In this document: positions 41,210-54,422 of the stretch, piece by piece | Layout of the letters: each line of letters begins with the position of its first letter | Position numbering within the stretch: the stretch's first letter is position 1 | NCBI RefSeq assembly: GCF_900105885.1 | Contig: NZ_LT629780.1 | Location: 1,736,001 to 1,800,000 of the forward strand | DNA length: 64,000 nucleotides | Origin: Pseudomonas guangdongensis | Lineage (GTDB): Bacteria > Pseudomonadota > Gammaproteobacteria > Pseudomonadales > Pseudomonadaceae | Direction: 5' to 3' | The notes under the pieces: generated by a model | Seen by the model: only the letters and a program-made list of their open reading frames with translations | What the model was told of the DNA's origin: nothing | Databases searched by the model: none | Program-made: the position numbers and the translations under genes

Positions 41210-42192
41210 GGCGACTGTGCGGCCTGCTGCTGGCGCTGCTCGGCGCCGTCCTGCCGCCGGCCGTCGCCGCGCCGCCGGCCGAGCTGCGCCTGCAGGCCGC
41301 GCTACCGGTCGAAGGCATGGCGGGTGGCAACCTGTCGGGGCTGGCGCGCTGCGCGGACGGGCGCTTCTGGGCGGTTTCCGACCGCGAGGACACGCGCCTC
41401 TACCGTCTGGAGCCGGGCCCTCGGGCCTGGCAGGCCGCCGGCGAAGTGCTGCGCGCGCCGCCGGCGCCGCCCAGCGGGCTGCCCTGGGCGCTGCGTAGCG
41501 GCAGCCGCCTGCTCACGCCGCTGCGCGGCGGTGCGCTGGACTTCGAGGGCCTGGCCTGCGATGCCGCCGGCGCCCGTTACCTGCTCAGCGAGAGCCAGCT
41601 GGCGGTGCTGCGCGTGCCGCCGGTCGGCGCGCCGCAGTGGCTGGCGTTACCACCCGGCTGGGTCGCCGCGGCGCGCGAGCGCGGCCTGTTGCGGCGCTTC
41701 AATGCGCTGCTCGAAGGGCTGGCGCTGACGCCCGACGGCAGCCGCCTGTGGCTGGCCGCCGAGCGCGAGGGCCGCGGACTGATCGCGCTGCGCCGCACGG
41801 GCGAGGGCTGGCAGTGCGCCGCCGGCTGCGTGCTGCTGGCCGAGCAGGCCAAGGGCCGCCATCCGCTGGCCAGCGCGGAGCAGCGCCATGCGCTGGATTT
41901 CGCCGCGCTGAGCTGGCACGCCGGCAAGCTGTACAGCCTGGAGCGCCTCGAACACAGGCTCTGCCGGCGCGATGCGGACAGCGGCGCGGTGGAGCGCTGC
42001 TGGTCGTTCGCCGCCGCCGCGCTGGCCCCGGAGCGGCGTTATGCCAGCCGCTACGGCCTGGCCGAGGCGCTGTGGCTGGACGAGCAGGGCGCCTGGATCG
42101 GGCTGGACAACGGCGGCAAGGCCAACGCCGCCGGCGAACGCCGCCCGCTGATCCTGCAGTTCGCCGCGCCCGCAGGCGGCTGGAACGGCTGA
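41206..42192 (+). CDS. Secreted esterase-like activity of phytase family protein
   Basis: A 328-residue protein with a signal peptide (MRRLCGLLLALLGAVLPPAVAA). The mature part resembles the Phytase-like family of beta-propeller proteins: LSGLARCADGRFWAVSDRED, FEGLACDAAGARYLLSE and ALLEGLALTPDGSRLWLAAERE are repeated propeller-blade segments, ending AEALWLDEQGAWIGLDNGG. The family name reflects weak similarity to beta-propeller phytases; activity is unproven. The GTG start at 41206 overlaps the parE stop by four bases, so it is translationally coupled to parE, and it ends 66 bases before parC. A periplasmic protein between two topoisomerase subunits has no obvious functional link. Confidence 0.85.
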   Translation: MRRLCGLLLALLGAVLPPAVAAPPAELRLQAALPVEGMAGGNLSGLARCADGRFWAVSDREDTRLYRLEPGPRAWQAAGEVLRAPPAPPSGLPWALRSGSRLLTPLRGGALDFEGLACDAAGARYLLSESQLAVLRVPPVGAPQWLALPPGWVAAARERGLLRRFNALLEGLALTPDGSRLWLAAEREGRGLIALRRTGEGWQCAAGCVLLAEQAKGRHPLASAEQRHALDFAALSWHAGKLYSLERLEHRLCRRDADSGAVERCWSFAAAALAPERRYASRYGLAEALWLDEQGAWIGLDNGGKANAAGERRPLILQFAAPAGGWNG

Positions 42193-42203
42193 TCCCCTTA
42201 TCC

Positions 42204-42230
42204 GGCGCGCCGGCCTGCGGCGGGCGCGCC
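42204..42230. terminator. 8-bp hairpin between the phytase-like gene and parC
   Basis: Two GGCGCGCC blocks (42204-42211 and 42223-42230), each self-complementary, can pair with each other around an 11-base loop that holds a further GCC/GGC pair. No T-run follows. Confidence 0.4.
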
Positions 42231-42258
42231 CCGAAACGAAGCATTGCTGAGGACGCAG

Positions 42259-44490
<2,232 letters not shown>

Positions 44491-44549
44491 CCGGCGAGCG
44501 GCGGGTAGCGGCGGGCGCGCCGTCCGCCGGCCCGCCGCTAGGGGACAAT

Positions 44550-44585
44550 CCCGACCTTGCGGGTCGGGCTTGTTCACTTTTTGTG
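44550..44585 (+). terminator. Probable terminator of parC
   Basis: CCCGACC and GGTCGGG form a 7-bp stem with a five-base loop, followed by the T-rich CTTGTTCACTTTTTG. It lies 60 bases after parC and about 50 before the YgiQ start; a TATCCT hexamer at 44587 may be part of the next promoter. Confidence 0.55.
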
Positions 44586-44634
44586 CTATCCTCCGCGCCC
44601 GCGTAAATCCCTCCGAGAGTTCCTGGTCATCGCC

Positions 44635-46887
<2,253 letters not shown>

Positions 46888-47019
46888 GCGGCGGCTCGCG
46901 CAGGCGACGGGCGTGGAGCGTGCGGGGACGTTACGGTGCGCTGCCCGGTTCGCCGGCGGGGCGCCATGCCGTGTGCTGCGACTGCCTGGGAGCCTGTCTT
47001 CTGCGGGAAGTGTGCGATG

Positions 47020-47052
47020 AAAAACGCCGTTGCCCTGTCGGGACAACGGCGT
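47020..47052 (-). terminator. Intrinsic terminator of the hemerythrin-like gene (minus strand)
   Basis: ACGCCGTTG (47024-47032) pairs with CAACGGCGT (47044-47052), with an inner CCC/GGG pair and a one-base bulge; on the minus strand it is followed by TTTTT. It lies 40 bases beyond the stop at 47093. Confidence 0.8.
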
Positions 47053-47092
47053 GGCAATGATGACGGGCGGCATGGCGCCCGGCGAACCCGGC

Positions 47093-47473
47093 TCAGTGCA
47101 GCAGGCGATCCTCGGCCCGGCAGTGCTCGTTCTGCCAGGCCTGCAGGCAGTGCAGCAGCTGCACGCCCACCGGCTCGCCCAGCTCGTGGCGGCGCAGCAG
47201 GTTGAGGATTTCCAGGCACAGCCCGTTGTGGGCGTCGATGTGGGCGGCGTCCAGCGCCAGGCCCAGTTCGCGGAAGGCTTCCTCCTCGCTGACCAGCGAC
47301 TGCAGCAGGCCGCTGAGCAGGCGCTCTAGGCACAGCCCCACGGCGCTGCGTGCGTCGCGGCGGTGCAGGCTGCCGCTGAGGTGTTCGGTCAGGGTGCCGA
47401 GCCAGCGGCGTTGCGCTTCGATCACGGCGATGCCGTGCAGGTCTTGGGCGTTCCAGGGGGTGAAGTGGGTCAT
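47093..47473 (-). CDS. Divergent bacteriohemerythrin-like protein lacking two iron-ligand histidines
   Basis: A 126-residue all-helical protein. WNAQDLHGIAVIEAQRRWL, SEEEAFRELG, AAHIDAHNGL and WQNEHCRAED align with the four hemerythrin helices at matching spacings. Of the seven ligands known for diiron hemerythrins, Glu63, His78, His82, His117 and Asp122 are retained. The histidines expected after Gln21 and four residues before Glu63 are Arg22 and Ser59, which removes both histidines of one iron. It may bind a single iron, another metal, or none. AAGGAG lies seven bases before the ATG at 47473, and an intrinsic terminator follows, so it is an expressed single gene. Oxygen binding is doubtful. 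Confidence 0.75.
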   Translation of the reverse strand: MTHFTPWNAQDLHGIAVIEAQRRWLGTLTEHLSGSLHRRDARSAVGLCLERLLSGLLQSLVSEEEAFRELGLALDAAHIDAHNGLCLEILNLLRRHELGEPVGVQLLHCLQAWQNEHCRAEDRLLH

Positions 47474-47615
47474 TTCGTGCTCCTTGCCGGGCATCCATCG
47501 GGCGAGCCCTGAGTCGCTCACCCTCCATGCGCCATGCAGCGTAACCTGCTGGTGTGACAGGACGGCGATCCGTGCTGTCGATGCGTTACCTTTCCACTCG
47601 CCGCGGGGGGCGGCG

Positions 47616-48260
47616 TCAGCGACCGAGGCGGCGCAGCTCGTCGGACTCGACGATGCGGATGCCGCGGCGCTCCTCCAGCGCCAGGCGCCAGAGCGCGCGG
47701 GCCAGGGTGCAGACGGAAATGGCGCGCCATTTTCCAAGCAACAGGCGTGCCAGCGGTGCGGCCAGCTGTTCGATCAGGCGCTGCTCGCGGCGCGGGCCGA
47801 GCAGCAGGGAGGGGCGGGCGATGGTCAGTTGCGGCCAGTCCTGGGCCTTGAGGGCTTCCTCCATCTCGCCCTTGATGCGGCTGTAGAGCACCCGCGAGCG
47901 CGGGTCGGCGCCGAGCGCGCTGACCACGATGAAATGCCGGGCGCCCAGCTCGCGGGCGCGCTGGGCGCAGGCGATCACCAGGTCGCGGTCGATGGCGCGG
48001 AAGGCGCCTTCCGAGCCGGCCTGGCGCAGGGTGGTGCCCAGGCAGCAGAACGCGATGTCGATCGGCCCCTGCAGTTGGGCGAGCACCTCCTGCAGGTTGC
48101 CTCGCGGATTGTCCAGATGGGGGTGCTCGGCCAGCGGGCGCCGGCTGGGGGCGAGCACGCGCTGCACGGTGGGCTCGTTGAGCACGCGGTCGAGCAAGTG
48201 CTCGCCGCTCAGGCCGCTGGCGCCGATGATGAGGATGTTGTGGGGATTGTGATGAGGCAT
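47616..48260 (-). CDS. NAD(P)-binding Rossmann-fold protein (atypical SDR)
   Basis: A 214-residue atypical short-chain dehydrogenase-like protein. The dinucleotide-binding motif is at the N-terminus, [16 protein letters not shown] (G-x-x-G-x-x-G type), followed by [21 protein letters not shown] and [31 protein letters not shown], typical of the HTATIP2/YwnB-like group. The Tyr-x-x-x-Lys of classical SDRs may be represented by YSRIK. It may be an oxidoreductase or a redox sensor; substrate unknown. It lies 142 bases upstream of the hemerythrin-like gene on the same strand and is divergent from lrgA. Confidence 0.85.
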   Translation of the reverse strand: MPHHNPHNILIIGASGLSGEHLLDRVLNEPTVQRVLAPSRRPLAEHPHLDNPRGNLQEVLAQLQGPIDIAFCCLGTTLRQAGSEGAFRAIDRDLVIACAQRARELGARHFIVVSALGADPRSRVLYSRIKGEMEEALKAQDWPQLTIARPSLLLGPRREQRLIEQLAAPLARLLLGKWRAISVCTLARALWRLALEERRGIRIVESDELRRLGR

Positions 48261-48410
48261 GGCCGCTCGATTCTTTGTTATTTTCGCCAGCCCTGAGGCC
48301 GTTGCTGCAACGGCTCTAGATCAACATGTGCAGGATGGCCGGGTCAAGCCTGCCAAGGTGCAATCGAGGCGCCCCGCCGGTGGGGTGGCCGCTGCTGCGG
48401 AGAACGCGTG

Positions 48411-48773
48411 ATGTTGTTGCGAGGAATTACCTGGCTGGTGCTGTTCCAGCTGCTGGGCACCGGGTTGAACGTGCTGCTGTTGCCGATGCTGCCGGGGCCG
48501 ATCATCGGCCTGGTGCTGCTGTTCGCCTTCCTGGTGTGGAACGGCGAGGTGCCGGCGCCGGTCAGCGAGGCGGGCGGCGCGCTGCTGCGCTACCTGCCGC
48601 TGCTGCTGGTGCCGCCGGCGGTGGGGGTGATGGCCTATGCCGAGGCGATCGCCGCCGACTTCTGGGCGCTGAGCGCCACCCTGGTGCTGTCGCTGCTGCT
48701 GTCGCTGGCCTTCGCCGGCTGGCTGATGCAGAAACTGATCGATCGCCAGCAGCGCAAGGAGCCCAAGCCATGA
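48411..48773 (+). CDS. LrgA/CidA family holin-like membrane protein
   Basis: A 120-residue protein with four hydrophobic helices (LLRGITWLVLFQLLGTGLNVLLL, PGPIIGLVLLFAFLVW, YLPLLLVPPAVGVMAY and WALSATLVLSLLLSLAFAGWLM). LPGPIIGLVLLF is the CidA/LrgA signature. Partner proteins LrgA and LrgB modulate autolysis or transport of small metabolites such as pyruvate in other bacteria. ATG at 48411 has GGAGA seven bases upstream; GTG at 48408 is possible. The stop overlaps the lrgB-like start by four bases. Confidence 0.9.
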   Translation: MLLRGITWLVLFQLLGTGLNVLLLPMLPGPIIGLVLLFAFLVWNGEVPAPVSEAGGALLRYLPLLLVPPAVGVMAYAEAIAADFWALSATLVLSLLLSLAFAGWLMQKLIDRQQRKEPKP

Positions 48774-49486
48774 GCACGCAACTGGCCGTCGCCGCCCAGG
48801 CGATCCTCGACCATCCGCTGTTCGGCTTCGGCATCACCCTGGGCGCCTACCAGCTGGCCCTGGCGTTGTTCGAGCGCACCCGCTGGGTCTTCCTGCAGCC
48901 GGTGCTGCTGTCGATGACCCTGGTGGTCGGCGTGCTGCTGCTGTGCGGCATCGACTACGCCGAGTACCGGCAGAGCGTGAGCATGCTCAGCGTGTTCCTC
49001 GGCCCGGCCACCGTGGCCCTGGCGGTGCCCTTGTTCCTCAACCTCAAGCGCATCCGCCAGCTGCTCTGGCCGATCCTGATCACCCTCGGCGTGGCCGGCA
49101 GCCTGGCCACCGCGCTGGGTATTGGCCTGGGCTGGCTGCTGGGCGCCGACCATGTGATGCAGATGACCCTGTTGCCCAAGTCGGTGACCTCGCCGATCGC
49201 CATGCTGGTGGCCGAGCAGCTCGGCGGCATCGCCGCGCTGGCCGCGGTGTTCGTGCTGATCACCGGGGTGATCGGGGCGATCTGCGGGCCGGCGCTGCTC
49301 GGCCTGATCGGCGTGCGCAGCCCGGCGGCGCGCGGCCTGGCGCTGGGTCTGACTGCCCATGCGGTGGGCACCGCCCAGGCGCTGCAGGAGAGCGAGGAAA
49401 CCGGCGCCTTCGCGGCGCTGGCGATGAGCCTGATGGGTGTGGCCTCGGCCATTGGCGTGCCGCTGGTGATGCTGCTGGTGTTGTAG
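48770..49486 (+). CDS. LrgB/CidB family membrane protein
   Basis: A 238-residue LrgB-type protein with several hydrophobic helices. Conserved segments include FLGPATVALAVPLFLNLKRI, LPKSVTSPIAMLVAEQLGG and ARGLALGLTAHAVGTAQALQE. It is the usual partner of LrgA and is coupled to it by a four-base ATGA overlap. The pair has been linked to export of murein hydrolases and to overflow-metabolite transport; which applies here cannot be told. Its 3' end is 17 bases from the convergent DedA-PAP2 gene. Confidence 0.93.
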   Translation: MSTQLAVAAQAILDHPLFGFGITLGAYQLALALFERTRWVFLQPVLLSMTLVVGVLLLCGIDYAEYRQSVSMLSVFLGPATVALAVPLFLNLKRIRQLLWPILITLGVAGSLATALGIGLGWLLGADHVMQMTLLPKSVTSPIAMLVAEQLGGIAALAAVFVLITGVIGAICGPALLGLIGVRSPAARGLALGLTAHAVGTAQALQESEETGAFAALAMSLMGVASAIGVPLVMLLVL

Positions 49487-49503
49487 CGTCGCGCCGCCCC
49501 AGG

Positions 49504-50790
49504 TCAGCCGGGCGGCGGCAGCAGGACGAACAGCAGCCCGAGGGCGGGCAGCAGCGCGCGCCACAGCCGGGCTCCGGGGGCCGGGAGCGGGCTGTCGCGC
49601 TGCAGCAGCCCGAGGCTGGCGGCACACAGGCTGCCGGCCAGCAGTGCGCCGGCCAGCACGTCGGTCGGCCAGTGCGCGCCGAGATACAGTCGCGAGACGG
49701 CGATCGCCGCGGCCGGCAGGCTGGCAAGCAGCAGCCAGGCCAGGCGGATGCGCGCCGTGGCGCCGCGCCCGGCCAGCACGCCGAGCACCAGGCAGAAGGC
49801 GAAGGCCGCCGAGCTGTGCCCGCTGGGCAGGCTGAAGCTGTCCAGCGGCTGCAGGAGAAGTTCCGGGCGAGGGCGGGCGAACAGCAGCTTGAGTCCCCGG
49901 TTGGCCAGTGCGGTGCCGGCCAGGGTCAGGCCGGCGAACAGCAGGGCGCGCCACTGGCGCAGCAGCGCCAGCAGGGCGACCAGCAGCAGGCCGGCGCCCA
50001 GTTGCACGGCGAAGTCGCCGAGCCGGGTCAGACGCGCCATCCACTGGTCCAGCGCCGGCGTGCGTCCGCGTTGCGTCAGCTCCAGCAGCGCCCGGTCGAA
50101 GGCGGCGAAATGCTCCCAGCCGGCGAACAGGGCGAGCAGCAGCGTTGCGCTCAGCGCCGCGGCCAGCGGTGCCGCCGTGCGCCGCTCGCGCAGGCTGGCC
50201 TGGCCGGTCAGGGCGAGCAGCGCGAGCAGGCCGCCGGCCAGCACCCCGGCCTGCCACCAGAAGCCCGCTGGCAGTGGCAGGCGCAGGGCGGCGCCGGCCG
50301 CCCAGCCGGGCAGCAGGTAGGCCACCGCCCAGCCGGCCGCCGCCACCAGGCTGACAGCGGCGAAGCGCGGCAGCGGCATGTCGAGTATGCCGGCGACGGT
50401 CGGCAGCATCGGCCGCAGCGGGCCGATGAAGCGGCCGAGCAGCAGGCTGATCACCCCGTAGCGCTGGAAGTAGAACTCGGCCTGGGCCAGCCATTCCGGA
50501 TGGCGACGCAGCAGCGGCAGGCGGCGGATGTCCTGATGGCAGCGGCGGCCGATGGTGTAGGACAGCGCATCGCCGAGCAGGGCGCCGGCATAACCGAACA
50601 GCAGGGTCTGCCACAACGACAGCGCGCCGCTGCCGGCCAGGGCGGCGACGGCGAACAGCAGCACGGTGCCCGGCACCACGATGCCAACGATGGTCAGACA
50701 CTCGCTGCAGGCGATCAGCAGGATGGCCAGGCCCAGCCACTCGGGATGGGCGCCCAGCCAGGCGGTCAGGGCGTCGAACCAGGCACTCAT
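49504..50790 (-). CDS. DedA-PAP2 fusion membrane protein
   Basis: A 428-residue fusion. The N-terminal DedA/VTT domain (about 1-195) has [18 protein letters not shown], the conserved Arg/Pro motif of undecaprenyl-phosphate flippases. The C-terminal PAP2 phosphatase domain (about 215-410) carries the three motifs [15 protein letters not shown] and [12 protein letters not shown] in order with catalytic histidines. A joined protein could dephosphorylate undecaprenyl or phosphatidate pyrophosphate and translocate the product; this is inference from the domains. The ATG overlaps the mpg stop by four bases. Confidence 0.92.
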   Translation of the reverse strand: MSAWFDALTAWLGAHPEWLGLAILLIACSECLTIVGIVVPGTVLLFAVAALAGSGALSLWQTLLFGYAGALLGDALSYTIGRRCHQDIRRLPLLRRHPEWLAQAEFYFQRYGVISLLLGRFIGPLRPMLPTVAGILDMPLPRFAAVSLVAAAGWAVAYLLPGWAAGAALRLPLPAGFWWQAGVLAGGLLALLALTGQASLRERRTAAPLAAALSATLLLALFAGWEHFAAFDRALLELTQRGRTPALDQWMARLTRLGDFAVQLGAGLLLVALLALLRQWRALLFAGLTLAGTALANRGLKLLFARPRPELLLQPLDSFSLPSGHSSAAFAFCLVLGVLAGRGATARIRLAWLLLASLPAAAIAVSRLYLGAHWPTDVLAGALLAGSLCAASLGLLQRDSPLPAPGARLWRALLPALGLLFVLLPPPG

Positions 50791-51506
50791 GGAGCGTGCG
50801 CTCCGGCGTCGAGCAGCCGGTAGTCCGCGCCTTCGCGCTGACCGCGGCGCAGCGGGTTGCGGGTGCAGTGGCGGGCCTGTTCGGCGTCGACGAAGCGGTA
50901 GGGCAGGTGCTCGTCGCGTCCGGCGGGGATGCCCAGGCGGGTGGTCTCGACGATCTGCCGGGGCGTGTGGCCGACGTCCTCGACGAACAGCCGCTGCCAG
51001 TCGAAGCGCTGCGCGTCCCAGGCCGGCACCTTCAGGCCCAGGGCGCGGCACAGCAGGGTCTGCCCGGCGCAGAGACGCTGCGGCGTTCGCGCTTGCCCGC
51101 GGCGGTCGGGATTGTTGGCCTGCATGCGCGCCAGCGAATCCGCACCGCTGACCGCGTCCAGCCAGGGCAGGGCGGACTTGATCAGCACCGCGTTGCCGGC
51201 GCCGTGGGCGCTGAAGTTCAGCGAGTCGCCGCCGCGCGCGTAGTACATGTAGATATGCCCGCCGTCCATGAACAGCGCGCGGCGCTTGTGGGTGTAGCCG
51301 AGCGAGGCGTGGCTGCCCTTCTCGTCGAGGTAGTAGGCCTCGGTCTCGATGATCCGCGCGCTCAGCCACAGACCGTCGACGCGGTGGCGGATCACCTTGC
51401 CGAGCAGCTCGCGCGCCAGCAGGCAGGCGTCGCGGTCGAAGAAGGCGTCGCCCAGCGGGCGGGCGCCGGGCCAGGGCAGGGCGCGGTGGGGCAGGGAGTT
51501 GCTCAT
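50787..51506 (-). CDS. mpg: 3-methyladenine DNA glycosylase (AAG/Mpg family)
   Basis: A 239-residue DNA-repair enzyme of the mammalian-type alkyladenine glycosylase family, which removes 3-methyladenine and related bases. Conserved blocks are [37 protein letters not shown] (with the catalytic glutamate), [18 protein letters not shown] and [13 protein letters not shown] at 51506 gives [12 protein letters not shown]; a longer in-frame start lies in the proA promoter region. The stop overlaps the DedA-PAP2 start, so the two are co-translated. It is divergent from proA. Confidence 0.92.
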   Translation of the reverse strand: MSNSLPHRALPWPGARPLGDAFFDRDACLLARELLGKVIRHRVDGLWLSARIIETEAYYLDEKGSHASLGYTHKRRALFMDGGHIYMYYARGGDSLNFSAHGAGNAVLIKSALPWLDAVSGADSLARMQANNPDRRGQARTPQRLCAGQTLLCRALGLKVPAWDAQRFDWQRLFVEDVGHTPRQIVETTRLGIPAGRDEHLPYRFVDAEQARHCTRNPLRRGQREGADYRLLDAGAHAP

Positions 51507-51653
51507 GGGCGGGCGGCGGGCGGTGGATCGGGGGCCCATCATAGCAATGCCCGGCAATCATCGGGCGCCGCCGTCCGCCCGTTGCCGCTGGGCGCAGGGC
51601 GCCTGCGCCGCTATACTCATGCCCTTTTTTCCCGCCGCCGGAAAGCCGAGACC

Positions 51654-52915
<1,262 letters not shown>

Positions 52916-52916
<1 letters not shown>

Positions 52917-53572
52917 TGACCCGGCGCATCGGTCTGCTCGGCGGCACCTTCGACCCCATCCACATCGGCCACCTGCGCGCCGCCCTGGAGGTGGCCGAGC
53001 AGTTCGCCCTCGACGAGCTGCGGCTGATTCCCAGCGCCCGTCCGCCCCATCGCGGCGCGCCGCAGGTCAGCGCCGAGGCGCGTCTGGACATGGCGCGTCT
53101 GGCGGTGCAGGGCGTGGCACCGCTGACGGTCGACGACCGCGAGCTGCGCCGCGACCGGCCGTCGTGGACCATCGAGACCCTGGAGTCGCTGCGCGGCGAA
53201 CTGGGCGCCGAGGTGCGCCTGTTCCTGCTGCTCGGCTGGGACGCCTTCTGCGGCCTGCCGGGCTGGCATCGCTGGGAGGAACTGCTCGAACACTGCCACA
53301 TCCTGGTGCTGCAGCGCCCCGACGCCGACAGCGATGCGCCGGAAACCCTGCGCAACCTGCTGGCCGCGCGCAGCGTCGCCGATCCGCGCTCGCTGGACGG
53401 CCCGGCCGGGCAGATCGCCTTCGTCTGGCAGATGCCCCTCGCGGTTTCCGCCACCCAGCTGCGCGAGCGCCTGGCCGCCGGCCGTTCGATCCGTTTTCTG
53501 GTGCCCGATGCGGTGCTGGCCTACATCCATGCGCACGGCCTGTACCGTGCCACCCCTTCGACTCAAGAGTGA
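52916..53572 (+). CDS. nadD: Nicotinate-mononucleotide adenylyltransferase
   Basis: It makes deamido-NAD from nicotinate mononucleotide and ATP, an essential step. The 218-residue nucleotidyltransferase has the motif [15 protein letters not shown] with HxGH at the N-terminus and [13 protein letters not shown] with the ISSTxxR-type ATP signature near the C-terminus. The start overlaps the proA stop by one base, indicating coupling. rsfS follows after four bases. Length and motifs are normal. Confidence 0.97.
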
Positions 53573-53576
53573 ACCG

Positions 53577-53936
53577 ATGACAATGCAAGCAGAACAACTG
53601 GTCCAGCTGGTGATCGCCGCGCTGGAAGACCTCAAGGCCCAGGACATCCTGACCATCGACGTGCGCGGCAAGACCAGCATCACCGACTTCATGGTGATCG
53701 CCAGCGGTGCTTCCAGCCGCCAGGTCAAGGCGCTGGCCGACAACGTGCTGGAGAAGGCCAAGGAGCAGGGCGTGCGGCCGATCGGCAGCGAAGGCCTGGA
53801 AGGCGGCGAATGGGCGCTGATCGACCTCAGCAACGTGGTGGTCCACGTCATGCAGCCGGCCACCCGCCAGTTCTACGACCTCGAGCGCCTGTGGCAGGGC
53901 GCCGAGCAGAGCCGCGCCCAGCAGGCTCAGGAGTAA
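53577..53936 (+). CDS. rsfS: Ribosomal silencing factor RsfS
   Basis: A 119-residue protein that binds L14 and blocks 30S-50S joining when nutrients are short. [31 protein letters not shown] and [29 protein letters not shown] are the family blocks. ATG at 53577 starts [11 protein letters not shown] at 53583 is an alternative. It lies four bases after nadD and nine before rlmH, the usual order. Confidence 0.96.
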   Translation: MTMQAEQLVQLVIAALEDLKAQDILTIDVRGKTSITDFMVIASGASSRQVKALADNVLEKAKEQGVRPIGSEGLEGGEWALIDLSNVVVHVMQPATRQFYDLERLWQGAEQSRAQQAQE

Positions 53937-53945
53937 GGCGCCGGC

Positions 53946-54413
53946 ATGCGCATCCGACTGATCGCCGTCGGCTCGCGGATGCCGCGCTGGGTCGAGGACG
54001 GCTGGCAGGAGTACGTCAAGCGCCTGCCGCCGGAGCTGACCCTGGAGCTGGTGGAGATTCCGCTGCAGACCCGCGGCAAGAACGCCGACATCGCCCGCCT
54101 GATCCGTCAGGAAGGCGAGGCGATGCTGGCGCGGGTGCAGCCGGGGGAACGCATCGTCACCCTGGAGGTCCACGGCAAGCCGTGGAGCACCGAGCAGCTG
54201 GCCGTCGAACTGGACCGCTGGCGCCTCGACGCGCGCACCGTCAACCTGATGGTCGGCGGCCCCGAGGGGCTGGCGCCGGAGGTCTGCGCGCGCAGCGAGC
54301 AGCGCTGGTCGCTGTCGCCGCTGACCCTGCCGCACCCGCTGGTGCGGGTGCTGCTCGGCGAGCAGATCTACCGGGCCTGGACCGTGCTGTCCGGCCATCC
54401 GTACCACAAGTAG
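53946..54413 (+). CDS. rlmH: 23S rRNA (pseudouridine-1915-N3)-methyltransferase RlmH
   Basis: A 155-residue SPOUT methyltransferase that modifies pseudouridine 1915 in helix 69. Conserved parts are the N-terminal [28 protein letters not shown] and the C-terminal knot with [35 protein letters not shown] and the ending HPYHK. Complete. It lies nine bases after rsfS and nine before mrdA, linking ribosome maturation with the cell-wall genes of the same unit. Confidence 0.97.
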   Translation: MRIRLIAVGSRMPRWVEDGWQEYVKRLPPELTLELVEIPLQTRGKNADIARLIRQEGEAMLARVQPGERIVTLEVHGKPWSTEQLAVELDRWRLDARTVNLMVGGPEGLAPEVCARSEQRWSLSPLTLPHPLVRVLLGEQIYRAWTVLSGHPYHK

Positions 54414-54422
54414 CCTTCGTCC

